Source: Cloeon dipterum (taxonomy: Eukaryota > Arthropoda > Insecta > Ephemeroptera > Baetidae). Taken from it: 64,000 nt of DNA. The notes beneath the pieces are model-generated. The model worked only from the letters and a program-made list of their open reading frames with translations, did no database searches and was not told the DNA's origin. The stretch lies in NCBI RefSeq assembly GCF_949628265.1, contig NC_088789.1:34403883-34467882 (forward strand), written 5' to 3'. The position numbers were made by a program, and so were the translations under genes. This document shows, piece by piece, positions 50,172-62,975 of the stretch (position 1 is the stretch's first letter; each line of letters opens with the position of its first letter).

Positions 50172-51730
50172 CCTCACTGCCTCTGCTCGAGGCTCGAGTG
50201 CTCGACAGCGACGCTATGCTCTAATCTCTCGTCAATTGCTACACCCTCACATATTGTTTTCCGCTCGATTGCAACACCGCCGGATGCAAACAACACCATC
50301 AAGAAGAGAAAAACAACTTTCAAATTTTTTTAATAATTAAATACCGTTTTTGATGAACTTTCTGAGCTCACCAATCGATTCCTGAGGGTCGAATTAGGCA
50401 AAATTGATATTTTTTCCGTTAAAAAAGTGCAGAGCGACGTGCGAATTTTTTTCCCGCCAAAACAATTTGAATGGGAGAAGTGCGCATGGCGGGAAAAAAG
50501 ATCTGATGGCTTTCCAAGGGTCTAATTACACATTTTTCTAACCTGGCCGTTCCAAAGGTGCGCAAATTTCACAATTAAAGTGGCTACGAAAAGAGATTTT
50601 AATTATGTCGAACGGTCGAGGGCTACCCTGACGCCAGGGTTCGATTTCTAACCTGTTCTGATGGTCTCGAATGACCTCAGGGATGACACCAAGCACGTTT
50701 CAAAGGTTAAATATTGACTGATTGTGTAAATTTGATTTTTATCAGTCTCCACCTGAGCTAAAAAACCACATTTTTTAACTTTTGACCCTTTATTTTTAAA
50801 AAACTTCAGGTTCAATTACCCTGAAATTTACTAGGCGTGTTATAAACATTTAGGGCAACATTTCATATAACGGTTAGTAAATTTAAAAAAAATTCCATTT
50901 TTGATTTATTCAAAAAATAAAAATTAACTCAAAATTTATTCAAATTTTAAAAATTTAAAAAATATGGTTTAAATTTAAAAGTTTTAGGCCGTCTCATTGG
51001 GCATCTTTTGGCACCAAATTTAATGTTCTAGCATAATTAGATCTCGAGATAATCTAATTTTAATAAATTCCGAAAAGGCTGTTTTCCAGATTTAATTATT
51101 TTTAATTTCCCCTTTTCTAACTATTTGTACACAATTTTATTTCTTTGATTTAGAATACCCTGGGAATTTGAAAACCGATACACCGACCAAATGAGAGGCA
51201 GGAATTCGAGTTTGTGTGTTGGTTCGGTTTCGAGTTAATGCTCGGACAATTTCGGGCAATTAGACGGCGAAAAGGGCGGTTGGCTGTGGCTTGGCCGGCT
51301 CGCCATGCCACTCTAATTGTAAGTGAGGGTTTTGTTGAAAAATGCGGCTCGCTTGATGGGATAATTACACGTCCCGAAAAATCTGTGCTGTCCGCCGCGC
51401 CACCGCTATTTATTCTCCCCGCGTGTATTATTGCGCGCTAAGTGCTGCCGTTTCAGACTCGTTTAATTGGGCCAAACAAATGAGCCCAGGTGCTCGCTCG
51501 CCGGAAAACTAACGTGGGAGGCTCCACGCACGCACTGATCACAAAAAATACACACAGATAAATTTCATCTCCTTCACTGCGGACGCAGCAAGATTATTAA
51601 CGTGAAATCCTCCTCTTCATCGGATTGCACCTATTTTTTATAACAGGTCAAGTTCAAAACACACTAATTTATACAATTCGTTTAAATTAAATTTAAAGCT
51701 AGAAAAAATAAATGCTTCTATGTACGTTTT
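50172..51730. other. Upstream of legumain, no gene seen
   Basis: Presumed legumain promoter region with no TATA box that I can place, then AT-rich DNA with scattered CAGGGT-type motifs (near 50630-50680 and 50805-50840). Confidence 0.5.
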
Positions 51731-51734
51731 TTCT

Positions 51735-53000
51735 GATTTAATTGTAGCGAGGGGGATGAAAGGGGTGGGTTTTGCACCCCTTAAACCCTTTATTTATTTA
51801 GAGGAGGCCGAGATGTGTCTAATGGTGGGTAATTTTTGTAATTCTGATGGATACAACTCGAGATTTGGAGTTGGCAATAATTACAAAAACACGAAAATGA
51901 CGATTTTTGTGACTTTTTCGTATTTTTGCAACTCCAAATCTCGGGTTCTAAGCATCAGAATTGCAAAATCTACCCACCACTACAGAACTCTTAACCTCTT
52001 TTAAAGGACTAAAGGGTATAAGGGGTGCTTACCCTCCACCCCTAATCGCTAAAATATTTTTAAAATCGGGAAAAACGCTTTTGAGTACATTTTTACTAAG
52101 AAAAGAAATAGCAAGGGGTTAAAAAGGGTGGTGGTTTTGCACCCCCTAAGCTCTGCAGATGATTAGGGGAGATTAAAATGAGTCTAACGGTGGGTAGTTT
52201 TTGTGATTCAGACGGTTAGAACCCGAGATTTGGAGTTTTAAATGTTTGCAAATTTGAAAATCACGAATTTTTTGACTTACCTATTTTGCAAATTCTAAAT
52301 TTCGGGTTCTAACCTTCAGAATTGCAAAAACTAAACACCAAAAGACCTACCCTGACCAGCTGAAGAGTTTAGGGGGTGGAAACCCTCCACCCCATTCAAC
52401 CCCCTGATAATCTTTATTTTAGTAAAAATGTACTCAAAAGCGTTTTTCTCAGTTTTAAAAATATTTTAGCGATTAGGGATGGAGGGTAAACACCCCCTAA
52501 GCCCTTTAAATCTATAGGGGAAGTTGAGATGTGTCTAATGGTGGGTAATTGTTGCAATTTTGGTGGTTAAAACCCGAGATTTTGAGTTGCAAAAATACGA
52601 AAAAAGCGAAAATTTCACGATTTTTTGTTTTGTCGATATTTGAAACTCCAAATTTCTGGTTCTAATTATCAGAATTGCAAAAAATACCCACCATTCAACT
52701 CGTCTGAACTTCCCCTAATCAGCTAAATTGATTAGGGGTGCGTATATTCCACCCCCAAAATTATATATGTCAATAAACCCCCATCAAAAGTACAAACTTT
52801 TAGATCACAGGGAGTTTTTACTGTTTTTCATAGCAGGGAAGTTAAAAGGGGTGGACTGGTAAGCACCCCTAAACCCTTCAGCTGATCAGGGAAGGTTTAG
52901 ACGAGTCTAATGGTAGGCAGTTTTTGCAATTCTGATGGTTAGAACCCGATATTTGGAGGTGCAAAAATTTGCAAAACGCGAAAAAATTCTTTTTTTTAGA
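51735..53000. repeat. Array of nested palindromes
   Basis: About three and a half units of roughly 370 bp. In each, TGGTGGGTAATTTTTG...CTGATGG...GAGATTTGGAGTT is followed by its inverted copy AACTCCAAATCTCGG...CAGAATTGCAAAA...ACCCACCA. The spacers are themselves mirrored: 52045-52105 (TAATCGCTAAAATATTTTTA...) against 52420-52480, axis near 52260. Confidence 0.85.
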
Positions 53001-54265
53001 TTTGAAGAGAAAACCACTCTGAAATTTTTACACAAGTTCACACATGCCACGGGACAACTTAAAGGCACATTTCCAAAATCCTGAACTCATATTCTCTAAT
53101 TTTAAATATTTTTTATTATTATTTGGTGAAAATTCTAGCGGTAAAAACTGATTTCATAGAGTTTGCTTGATTTAAGCCGATTTTGTCCTGCAACCCTTAA
53201 CATTTCATCAATTTAAAATTAAAATAAACCAAGAAGTAGCCGTCCTAAACCCGGCTTTATCCGAAATTAAGCCTATTAATTGCAGTTGTCTGAGTTTCGG
53301 CGGAGCAATTTCCATATAATGCTTTTTAATTTTGCTTCCTCGGCGGCGGTCGCGACGAGTAAGTGTCGGCTGCTGGAAATTGGATCATTACGCATGCCAG
53401 GAGGTATTTTATTTTATTTTTTTCTGTTCCCAGGCCGCGCGGCATAATCGGCTTTAATCGGCTGATAATAGCTGCAGCCCGGCCGGCCTGCCGGTCGGTC
53501 GGCCGGCGCGTCCATTAGGCAGGGCTTTTAGCTCATCTCGCGACGCGAACACTATGCTCCGTGCTTTTATGATTCCAATATTAGCATAAAACGCACCTGC
53601 GCGCCCGCCGAGCCATCTCGTAAAAATGATATTAATTTATTCCTGTGCCGCCACTCTGTAAATTATTCTATTAAACCGAGCGATTTTATTTTTATTTTCG
53701 CCCCGCAATTTACGATCGAGCGACGTAAATTTTCGCCAGGCCACCGAGTGAAAGGCCGCGCGCTTTTTAATTAATGCTCACCGAGAGATGAGACACTTTT
53801 GGTCCAGTTCAAATAATATCCGTGCTTCCCACATTCATTGCGCGACCTGAAACTCTAAATTTTTTTAGTGATTGTCACTCGAGAAACAGCTATTCCCTAC
53901 TGCATTAAAACCCTTTTTATTTCTATCCACTCACCGCTCATAAATTTTCTGAACGGATAATTTATATACTTATATTTTTAGGACTGCCCTGATTTGAGAA
54001 TTTAAAAATAACAAAAAAATATAAAAATAAAAATAAGAGATTCACTTGAGTTTTGTTCAAATTAAGATATCATCCTAACCTTTAACTCTAAACCCGTTTT
54101 GAATTTGGACAAACGTTGTAGGTCAAAGTTTATAGTCACCTTTTTCGACCTTTTAGCGAAATAATGATTTTTCAGGGGGAATATGAAAAACCCCTACGCC
54201 TTTTACCAGTTAAAGAACCAAAATGTAGCTTATGAATTCTGCATAATCATGCATAATACACACAA
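53001..54265. other. Non-coding, with GC-rich island
   Basis: AT-rich DNA enclosing a GC-rich stretch (about 53340-53620) with GCCGGCC-type runs. No open frame with coding character. Confidence 0.4.
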
Positions 54266-54269
54266 ACGA

Positions 54270-54850
54270 AGAAGTTCAACCGCAATTCAGGTTGAAGGTT
54301 CGCACCCTGGCTGACCTTTGAACCGAAAATTAGGTTCCCCTTTACGAGAATTCTATTTTTTTTGTGTTTAAAATGCCTTGCCACATTCAGGAGACCTAAA
54401 TTCCAGGTTTTACCTTCAGGGCCTGACCCTGAAGGTTGAAGGTTCAAACCCTGACCGACTTTTGAACCGTAAATTAAGTTCTCATTGACGAGAACTCCAA
54501 TTTTTTCGTATTTAAAATGCTTTGCTACATTTAGAAGACGTGAATTCCAGGTTTGACCATTCAGGGCCAGACCCTGAAGCTACCCTGAAGGTCGAAAATT
54601 GGGTTCCCCTTGACGAATTCAATTTTTTGTGTTTAAATTGCTTTAATACATTTATGAAACCTAAAGGACATGTTCTGATGTTACCCTGAAGGTTGAAGGT
54701 GTAAACCCTGACTGACCTTTGAACTGAAAATTTGGTTCTCCTTGACGAATTCCATTTTCATCTTTTTAACACACTTTGTGAACCTACTAAAACTAGGTTT
54801 GACCCTCAGGGCCCTACCCTGACATTACCCTGAAGGTCAAAATTACAATA
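54270..54850. repeat. Diverged tandem repeat with CCCTGAAGGTTGAAGGTT units
   Basis: Four or five copies of a unit of about 140-180 bp: CCTGAAGGT(T/C)GAAGGTTC, then CCTGACCGACCTTTGAACCG, AAATTNGGTTC and CTTGACGA. The copies are diverged and non-coding. Confidence 0.7.
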
Positions 54851-57759
54851 TTGTCAAAATTTTGCGATCGAGGTGTCGTTTTATAGGTTTTTGACCATGA
54901 GAAACTCAAATTTGGGATCAAATTAGCAAAATTATGACTGGTAGAGTGAATTCCTAAAATATTAAGAATTAGATAAATATTATTTCCATATTTTTTATTT
55001 TTAAAAATTCCTTATAACTGTATGAGAAAATAAGACTCTTGACAGACGGTCGTTGGGTGCAACAAGCGTGAAACCTGATCGGCATGTGCGGCTGACTGAA
55101 GGGGTCGGAATGCGATTTTGTTGCAACTCGAGAGGCCGCGCTTTTGTTTGTGTCTTGATCCGCTTTGCTCCCTTCTGCCAACCCTCTGTGTACGTACGAA
55201 TGTTTCCAAACACAATACAAAACAGCTAGAACTCTTTTGCCCGAAAGCAAAAATCAGATAAAAAAATTCGATCTCGTCACTTCTGCTCGGCTTGTTCGGG
55301 GATTTTTTTTTTCAGGTAAATTATTACGCAATTTAGTTTGGATGCGAGCACTCCGCCCAAGAAACAAGCATGTTGTCTTTAAATGACGTAATTAAATCCA
55401 ACTCTGGCGAATACGTGCCTCTACTTTTAAATATCAAACGCGCGGCTGCTGTTCGTCCTCTCACCGACACACACTCGTAATTAGTCGCTTTTTCAAACAA
55501 GTTAAAATTTGATGGAGTGCTGGTCGAACATTCCATTTCTCTCGGCTGATCCTCTTATTTTAAGACTCGGATCTGCCACAAACAATGACGGTTTGTTCGG
55601 CCGCTCGCTTAATTCCACATGCACACGCAAACTGACGTGAGACAAGTGTCCTAATCCCCCGGCAACAGATTAAACTTTTGTTTCGTGCTCCAGTCTACAC
55701 AATTCATTAAATCGTTTTTATTGTAATAAATTTTTGAATTAATTGTAAATGAGAGAAACAATTTTTCAAATTAGATTCTCTGATAAATGTTTCTCGGGGA
55801 AACCCAATACATATATTGTCTCGTTGGAAAAGCAGCAGGCGATTAAAATATTTGTTTTCAGGCGGTGCAGAGATGCGACATTCGAGACTGCTCTCGCGGA
55901 TTATTATTGTGCTGCTGCATCTCGAGTGCGTCAGGTGCATCGCTCTTCTCGTCGATCCGTCGGTCGAGGATTGCATTTCACGCACCACCACTCGCCGCAC
56001 TCTCCCTCGGCTGCCGCGCGGCTCAAAAGCTATTTAATCGTTTTTCTCTCCTCTCTCTCTCTCTCTCGAATAGCTAGGCTCGGGTGACTGCTGCCTGATT
56101 ATGCAAATCGCCGCGCGGCTCTATTTTCTATTGAGAGTAAAACGAAGGAAATTTATCGGAAACTCCCATGAAGCCGAAAATATGGGCCTGACAGGGGCGC
56201 AACGGGAGTTTTTATTTATTTGTTTATGTACAGTAAAGATTATTACAGGTCTGGAAATTTTTAAAAGGGGCGGGGCAGGTACAAAAAACCACGGGAAATT
56301 AAAATTGTCATTTTTCACGTGTAGAAAATAGAAATTTGCTGTTAAAAGATTGGGGGCGCAATTCGCGGAACTTTTAAAAAGAGGCGTGTAGATGGGCGTG
56401 GCTCCAGAAATTTTTGAAAGCGGGAAATTAGAAAATTTGTCCTTTTATAGTTGAAATTAGAAAAAAATAATCGATTTTGCATATTCCTAGACGAGTTTTT
56501 TATTATTTTAAATTATTTATTAAAAATTATTCGAAATTTCCTAACGATAAATATAATTTAAAACTAAAAAGATATTTTAATTAATTTTGTGTGTTGGAAA
56601 TTGTTGCAAAGATCCGCCACTGGTTGCTGGGTTGACGCGAGAAATGAAAAGGAGCGATCGACATTTTTATTAAAGCGTCTGAATAAATCTGCATATATGG
56701 GAGATAGAGAGCATCAAGAGGATGAAAACCAGTAGCCTGGCTTCCGAATTGATCTGCTTTTTTCTCCTCCACTCCATTCGACTCGACTCAAGACGCGGTT
56801 TCCGAGGAGGAAAACAGGTTCACCCTCGGCTTTCGGCGCGGATTGGAACGGCGGCGGCGGCTGCACGATCCCCTCGGGTCGTCCGGCGCTCAGAGAAGAG
56901 ATCGGGAGACGCGGCGTGTCCGTAATTGCGGTGGCACCCCGAGGCCGCGGCTACCTCACTTTCTGCGCCTCTAATAAGTCACTACTATCCAAGTTAATTG
57001 CCACGGGCCGCCCGCCGAAATGATAGAGAGCAGAGGGACAGACCAACGAACGAGAAGCCGCTTTGTTTGAATTCTCTCGATCTCGTGCGCGCGAGTGTCG
57101 CCCTGAATTTTTCATGAGGGAGCACCCAACAAATTGGTGGTTTACGAACTGCTCCACAATTCCAAACGAATATTTTTGAATTCATTAGTTTTATGGTCAT
57201 GAGAACATTTCCAATCCCATTCGGAGAATGCATAAATTTATTAAACCACCATTCAGCTGCGATTGTAAATTCTTGTCCATCAATTTTTCGAATTTATTTA
57301 TTTCAATGCATTTGATCCGCTCAGGCTCAGGGCAGGTCAGGTTGTGGCACAAATGGCTGATTTCCTGTGCATCATCCGATCGTTTAGCCAGCAGTCTTCC
57401 CCAATTATTTCCATCTTTTGCTTCGGAGAAGGCTGCAGCTCCTGCATAATTGCATACGTGCGGACGACCAACACAGAAGCTGTACCTTCGGATGGCTGGC
57501 TGGCTGGATGGATGCGTGCGTCTAATCGCTCCGTGTGCCGTGCCGCTGCCGCCGGTCTCTTTGCTCGCTCGACATGCGAAGCGCAGAAAAAAAACACGTC
57601 GAAATTCGCCTCTGGGACGAATGAATGGCTCCCGACGAGGAATAAAAGTTAAAAAAAGCACGATTCCCACTCGCACAGATGAAAACTTACGCTCGAATCA
57701 TTAGAGCTTTTTTAATTATCGATTTTTGAAGAGCAGAATTTTCAAGGATAACAATTTTC
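54851..57759. other. Non-coding interval
   Basis: Short reading frames on both strands, none with support from splice structure or recognisable domains. GC-rich patches lie at about 55860-56090 and 56790-57100 within AT-rich DNA. It may hold regulatory DNA for a gene beyond the window. Confidence 0.4.
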
Positions 57760-58760
57760 AGGGTATATTTGAACCTCTCAGGGTGCAAACCTTTTTCCGG
57801 TCAAAAATTTTAATTTTACAATTAGTTTGAAATTGATAAAGTAATAATTTGACCTGATAGTTACCCTTTATTCAGGGTATATCCAAATTTCCGGGTTAAT
57901 CGACCTTGCCTGATCTCAGGGTCTACTGAAAATATAATTTAAAATTCAGGGAAATGGATTGATAGGTCGATATCTGTAAAAAAGGGCATTTTAAGTACAA
58001 TGATATTAAATTTTCAGGGTATGCTAACCTTTTTCAGGGTGTTTATACCTTTTTCAGGGTATATTTACCTTTTTCAGGGTTAAAAGTCAGGGTTTCATTA
58101 GATCTCTTTGTAATATAACTTATTTCAGATGGTAAAATTTAAATTTTTTGTTATTTTCAGGGTCTGTTACCCTTGAACCTTTTTCAGGACAATTTTACCC
58201 TATTATGAAGTGATCTTTTCCTATATCATCTCTAATTCTTTTGCAGGGTGCCTGATCCTTTTTACTTTATCGTCTTGTAATGTCTCATATTTTGCAAGGA
58301 CGAATACCTTCTTAATACCCTTTTTCAGGGTGGATTCCTTTTTTATGTAGGAAATATAATTACCAAGTTTTCAAGCCAGTTTTTCAGAGGCAAATGACAT
58401 GTTTGGTCTAGTTTATTTAAACTTTGGTGATTTTTAATTTCTCAGGGTAGCATTTCAGGTCGAATTTTTCAATATCTGACAAACTTTGCTTCAATTTAGC
58501 TTCCGACAGTAACTCCATTATTAAAAAATGGTTTCTATTCTATATGTCACCTCTCAGGGTAGATTAATATTCAGGGTACATACCTTTATCAGGGTAAGAT
58601 TTATATTTTAAAAGTTCTTTGGGAAAGATCACCACGCCTGAGAAATTTTCAATCCCTTTTTCAGGTTCCTCAACTTTTTTCAGGGTAAGAATTTCTAATT
58701 CTCAGTTTTTTTCCTAAATTTTGATGACAACTAACCTAGAGTGACACAATTTTCAGGAGA
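57760..58760. repeat. Dense cluster of the ACCTTTTTCAGGGT motif
   Basis: More than twenty matches to CAGGGT, many extended to ACCTTTTTCAGGGT, mostly in one orientation. Three lie close together at about 58029-58081. No coding content. Confidence 0.8.
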
Positions 58761-60585
58761 TTTAAGAAAAATGGAGGCGGTGGTGGGTCGCCGGGCGGGA
58801 TGGCGAGCGCGCAGAAGAAATTGAAATGCGGAGGAAGTCTCTGCGCGCCGACTTAATGAAGTCGCTTAATATTCAATGCAAGCAGCGCGCGGCTAGCGTC
58901 TGCTGCAAATGCTATTATTATTATTCCTCGGCGGCGCTCAATGGCCGCTGTTGGGTCGTTCGTTCGTGTTCGTGAGTGTATATAAATTTAATAAAATATG
59001 GAACGCATTTTAATGCTCGGCGGCAGCGGCGGCAACGGCGGCGGCGACTGGGTGGGCCAATAATAATCGATCACTGCTGCTGGTGCGATGGCGCCTTTGT
59101 GTTACGTGAAAATAAATTTCCGATAATAGCCGCCGTTTGAGCGCATAATGAGCCCCGGCCGACCGAACCGATTGTTGCCGACTCACTCTCGGCTAATTGC
59201 CAGCGATCGGCTCTCTTTATTTTTTTTTGCTGCTCCTCGCGACGACGAGCACACAGCACGTTTCGTTCCACTACTTGTAACCCTTTGGGTGTGTTTTATA
59301 GTTATTCCCCCGGCCGCTGCGCTGCGACGGGACGCGAACCGGTGTGTGTGTGCTCTCGAAAAATGGCCTTAATGGCTCTTTAAAGCCGAACACGAGCCAT
59401 AAAAGTGAGCCCAAATGGACACGATGCAAATTTCTAACAATTACACATTCATCGGCAAAGAGCTCGCTTAAAAGCTGCCTTCAAATTGCCGATCCGAACC
59501 GAGATAAACGGTTTGGGTGGTGCAAAAAATGGCCGAGTACCCTGAGAAACGGTCACTTACCCTGGAAATGGACCATATAATCTTACAAATTCCAATAATT
59601 GGCCATTTAACGTGAATTTACAAAATGTGAAATAGAAAAGTTCGTTTCGAACCCTGAAAACCTGGCCTGACCCTGAAAAAGGTAAAATATGAACCTGATA
59701 TATTTCAACCAAAAGCAAATTTTGCGAGTAATTTTAACTGAAATTCTTGCAAAACCCTGAGAAAGGTCGAGTACCCTGAAAACCGTCGTCAAACCTGAAA
59801 TCTAATGAAAAAGCCTCGATTTCTCCAATAAATTCCAACAATTTGCGATCAAAACGAAAGTGAGCCTGATAAAAAGGTCTGAAAAGGTTAGACACATCCG
59901 TTTGGTGGCGACCTTTGCGATTTACAACCTGCGTAGGATCTTTTGGGCGCGAAATGGCCGGTTTCATTGACGCCGCCGCTGCCGAGAAGAATCGGCCGCT
60001 TAATTGAAAGCCATAAAAAGTAAATTAGGAAGGCACGCGAGCGCTGAATGAACGAACCTGCAGGGTGGAGTCGCGGGTCGAAAGGTCGCGCAGGTGCTGC
60101 CGCCGCCGCCGCAATCATCGCGATATGTGCTGAATGGCGCAACGCACGCGATTTATGTTATGAGAGAGAGAGGAAGAAAAGCAATGGTGTCGCCCGATTA
60201 ATCGCCGCGCGGACAAGTTGACACTTGGTCGCTTTGCTTGTCGAGCGGACAATCGTGTCTGGCCGACGACAACTCTGCAAATCACGGCTTATTGCTCGAG
60301 ATCGGAACTGCGTGTACCCGCAAATCAACAAGCGACTTGTTGATTGCAAATTAAATCGTTCGGTAAACAGGTTAATAACAATTTCATTACTTTTTACGAC
60401 GGCATTTCAATGGTTATTAGTTAATTGATGCAATTATTTTCATTCTTTTATAGACGGAGGGGAGGTAACAAAGGTTTCCAAATTAAAAGCAGGGAACGAA
60501 TTGTATAGGCATGAGTGTTGTTTGAAATTGATAGCGTAATTAGGAAGCTGATATTTGATGTAAGGGGAGGGATCTCAGGTTGGAT
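58761..60585. other. Non-coding interval with GC-rich islands
   Basis: GC-rich stretches at about 58780-59350 and 59940-60150, the former with CGG/CAG-type triplet runs near 59020-59050. Reverse-orientation motif copies (ACCCTGAAAAAGGT and similar) lie at 59535-59885. No gene recognised. Confidence 0.4.
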
Positions 60586-60589
60586 CATT

Positions 60590-61190
60590 TGGAGGGGAAT
60601 GGAGTGAAGGTACATATGAAACTGGAATTAATTGTTGAATTTTTATATTAATTTTGGTTCTAGAGTAAAATTCAGGTGATGGTAGGGATGGACGGTTGTG
60701 TTTTACAGGTTTTTAACTCTTTTAAACAAGGGGAAGTATCTCAGGGTAGGAACATTAAGTTATGTCATGGAATTATTTAGAATTTTATTAGATTTGATCG
60801 GTATTTTATTCTCCTCTACGATTAACATGGCAGTAGGGGAAGTATATATGAAGGTTTTTCAGGGTAAAATGTATGTGGGGGTGATTCAGATGGAGGGGAA
60901 GGGAGTAAAGGTACGAAACTTGAATTATTGAATTTTAACCTTCAGTTTTAATAAAGATGTTCTGGCGTAAAATACTTTTCTCCTGCTGTGTTTTATAGGT
61001 GTTAAAACTCTATCAAGCAGGGGAAGTATCAAAAGGTTAAGGCAAATGAAGGGGAGGGAAATTAAGGTATATTGTAAAATTATATCTCCTTTTGCTATAG
61101 ATTTTATTTCATTTCACTCTACGATAAATATAGCAGTAGGGGAAGTACAGGAAGGTTTTTCAGGGTAAAATGTACGCGGAGGTGTGTCGG
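60590..61190. repeat. Tandem duplication with GGGGAAGTAT motifs
   Basis: Two diverged copies, about 60700-60920 and 60985-61180, share CTCTACGATxAA, CAGTAGGGGAAGTA and AAGGTTTTTCAGGGTAAAATGTA in the same order. Non-coding. Confidence 0.7.
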
Positions 61191-62149
61191 CAGTTTGAAA
61201 AACGCCAGTTTTGCTGTCGTTCTATCAGTCAGTTGGAATTCATCCGCGTTTTGTCGTGAGTGCAAGAGCGATGGCCACATTATCTCCGTCGCTGCGAGTT
61301 GTGCATGTTGTGCAGCGCGCAGATTTATTTTATTATCACCGCTCTTGAACATCACCTGCGCGCCGAGATGTACTCGCGGACAAATAATCTCTCGGCCGAG
61401 CAGCAACACAGAGCGCAGAGAAGAGAAGAGATAACTTGTTTCCTTTTGTGCCTCTCTGGCGCGTCGCGAATAACGAATTTAATACACACTCTGCTACACT
61501 CCTCAAACAAAAAGCTGAAATCCGATCGGCGCATTTTTATTTTCACTCGGTGTGAGGTGGAATCGAAAGGTTGTGAACTATGTTCCCCTCGCCGAGTTTT
61601 GTACCGACACGCTCATGACCGTGTAAATGCCTTTTTGTATTCGGCCGATGCGTGTAGTCGCCGTGTTTTATGTCCCTCAGCCCAGACACAAAAGCCTTTT
61701 ATTTGTTTATTTATTTATTTATCGGCCTTTTAACGCGTGCGCGCGTTATGTATATTTAAAACTAATTGTTGCTGAAAATAAATTTATTTATTTTTACTCC
61801 CGATTTATTCAAATTGTCTTTTCGAGCGTTGATTCCTCGAGTTGCAACCCGCCCATTTTGCATACATTCGAATGTAATTATTTATGTGTGAGTGTGTGCA
61901 TTAAAAGCGAGGAAGGAGTGCGGGAATGAATAAATAAATAATTTGCGGCGAAAAACACACAGACACATCTGCTTGGCGCGCGGCGTAGATTACAATCTCT
62001 CGCCGCGCGCTCTCGAATTAATATGTATTTTTATTGAATTTACATTCATTTTAATTGATAATTCAGATGTGAGTGTGTTTCGCAATCCGTGTGAGAGATT
62101 AAAAAGCGTTTATCGATTTCTCAGCCGCAATGTGAGCCAAATAATAAAT
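61191..62149. other. Non-coding interval
   Basis: Mixed composition, with many stop codons in all frames apart from one 157-codon frame (61260-61733) whose composition is arginine- and cysteine-rich without a recognisable domain. I call no gene. Confidence 0.4.
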
Positions 62150-62975
62150 ACTCGATCACACGCAAAGAAATTCGGACCGAGACACACGCAGAGGGAATTT
62201 TAATTTTCCCCTCCATTCGAATAGGAGACAATTTTCAGGGTTTTACCATAAGTAGGGGCAAAAATGAGTAAATTCAAAACAATATTTTTATCTATTTCTC
62301 TCTAGAATAGTTATTATAGAGACCAAATTGCAAATAAGGGAGGAGAGGGGATAAAGGTGAGGATTTTAATAAGGGGAGGTAGCTGAAGGTTTCCATTGAA
62401 ATTCAATTTTTCCAACGCAAAATTTGTGGAGGTTACTATGAATGAAGATTTTCAGGTTAATACAGAACAACATTAGGGGAGGTACCTGAAGGGAGAGACA
62501 AGTTTAGGGGAAGTAATGAAGGAAGTATTCAGATTTTTAAGTAATTTTTCGTTATTATACTCGATCACATGGAAAGAAATTCGGACCGAAGACACACGCA
62601 GAGAGAATTTAAATTTTCACCTCCATTTAAATAGGAAACTATTCTCAGGGTTTAACCATAAATAGGGGAGGTAGCTAAAGGGAAAATAAATATTTTCCAT
62701 TTCTTTAGAAAATAAGTTATTATAGAGTCTAAATTGCAATTAAGGGAGGAGAGGGGATGAATAAGAGGGTTTAATAAAGGGGAGGTACTGAAGGTTACTT
62801 GAAATTTCAATTTTCCCGAGCGGAATATGTGGAGGAAATCATTGTTTTCAGCCATTTATGAAGATTTTTCAGGTTTAACAAACAAAATTAGGGGAAGTAG
62901 CTGAAGGGAGAGACAATTTTAGGGGAGGGAATAGAGGTTTCATAGTTTAATTTGACAATTTGAAGCAATTTTTCG
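62150..62975. repeat. Tandem duplication, two units of about 411 bp
   Basis: CTCGATCACA...AAAGAAATTCGGACCGA...ACACACGCAGAG at 62151 recurs at 62561. The following AGGGGAGGTAGCTGAAGG-type motifs and the TTATAGAG...CTAAATTGCAA segment recur in the same order. Non-coding. Confidence 0.8.

Noticed and set aside
51735-53000. CRISPR-like array
   Set aside because: Repeats are long, palindromic and diverged, in a eukaryotic genome; no short direct repeats with unique spacers.
54280-54480. GGTTCAAACCC, resembling a tRNA B box
   Set aside because: No A box at the right distance and no cloverleaf; it is part of a local repeat unit.
55874-56037. Small plus-strand ORF with a hydrophobic start (MRHSRLLSRIIIVLLHLE)
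   Set aside because: It could be a signal peptide but has no second exon, no domain and no homologue in the window; too weak to call.
57197-57676. 159-codon minus-strand frame
   Set aside because: Composition is like translated GC-rich non-coding DNA, with overlapping frames on the other strand and no recognisable domain.
61260-61733. 157-codon plus-strand frame
   Set aside because: Rich in Arg, Cys and His with no domain or splice context; likely chance in GC-rich DNA.
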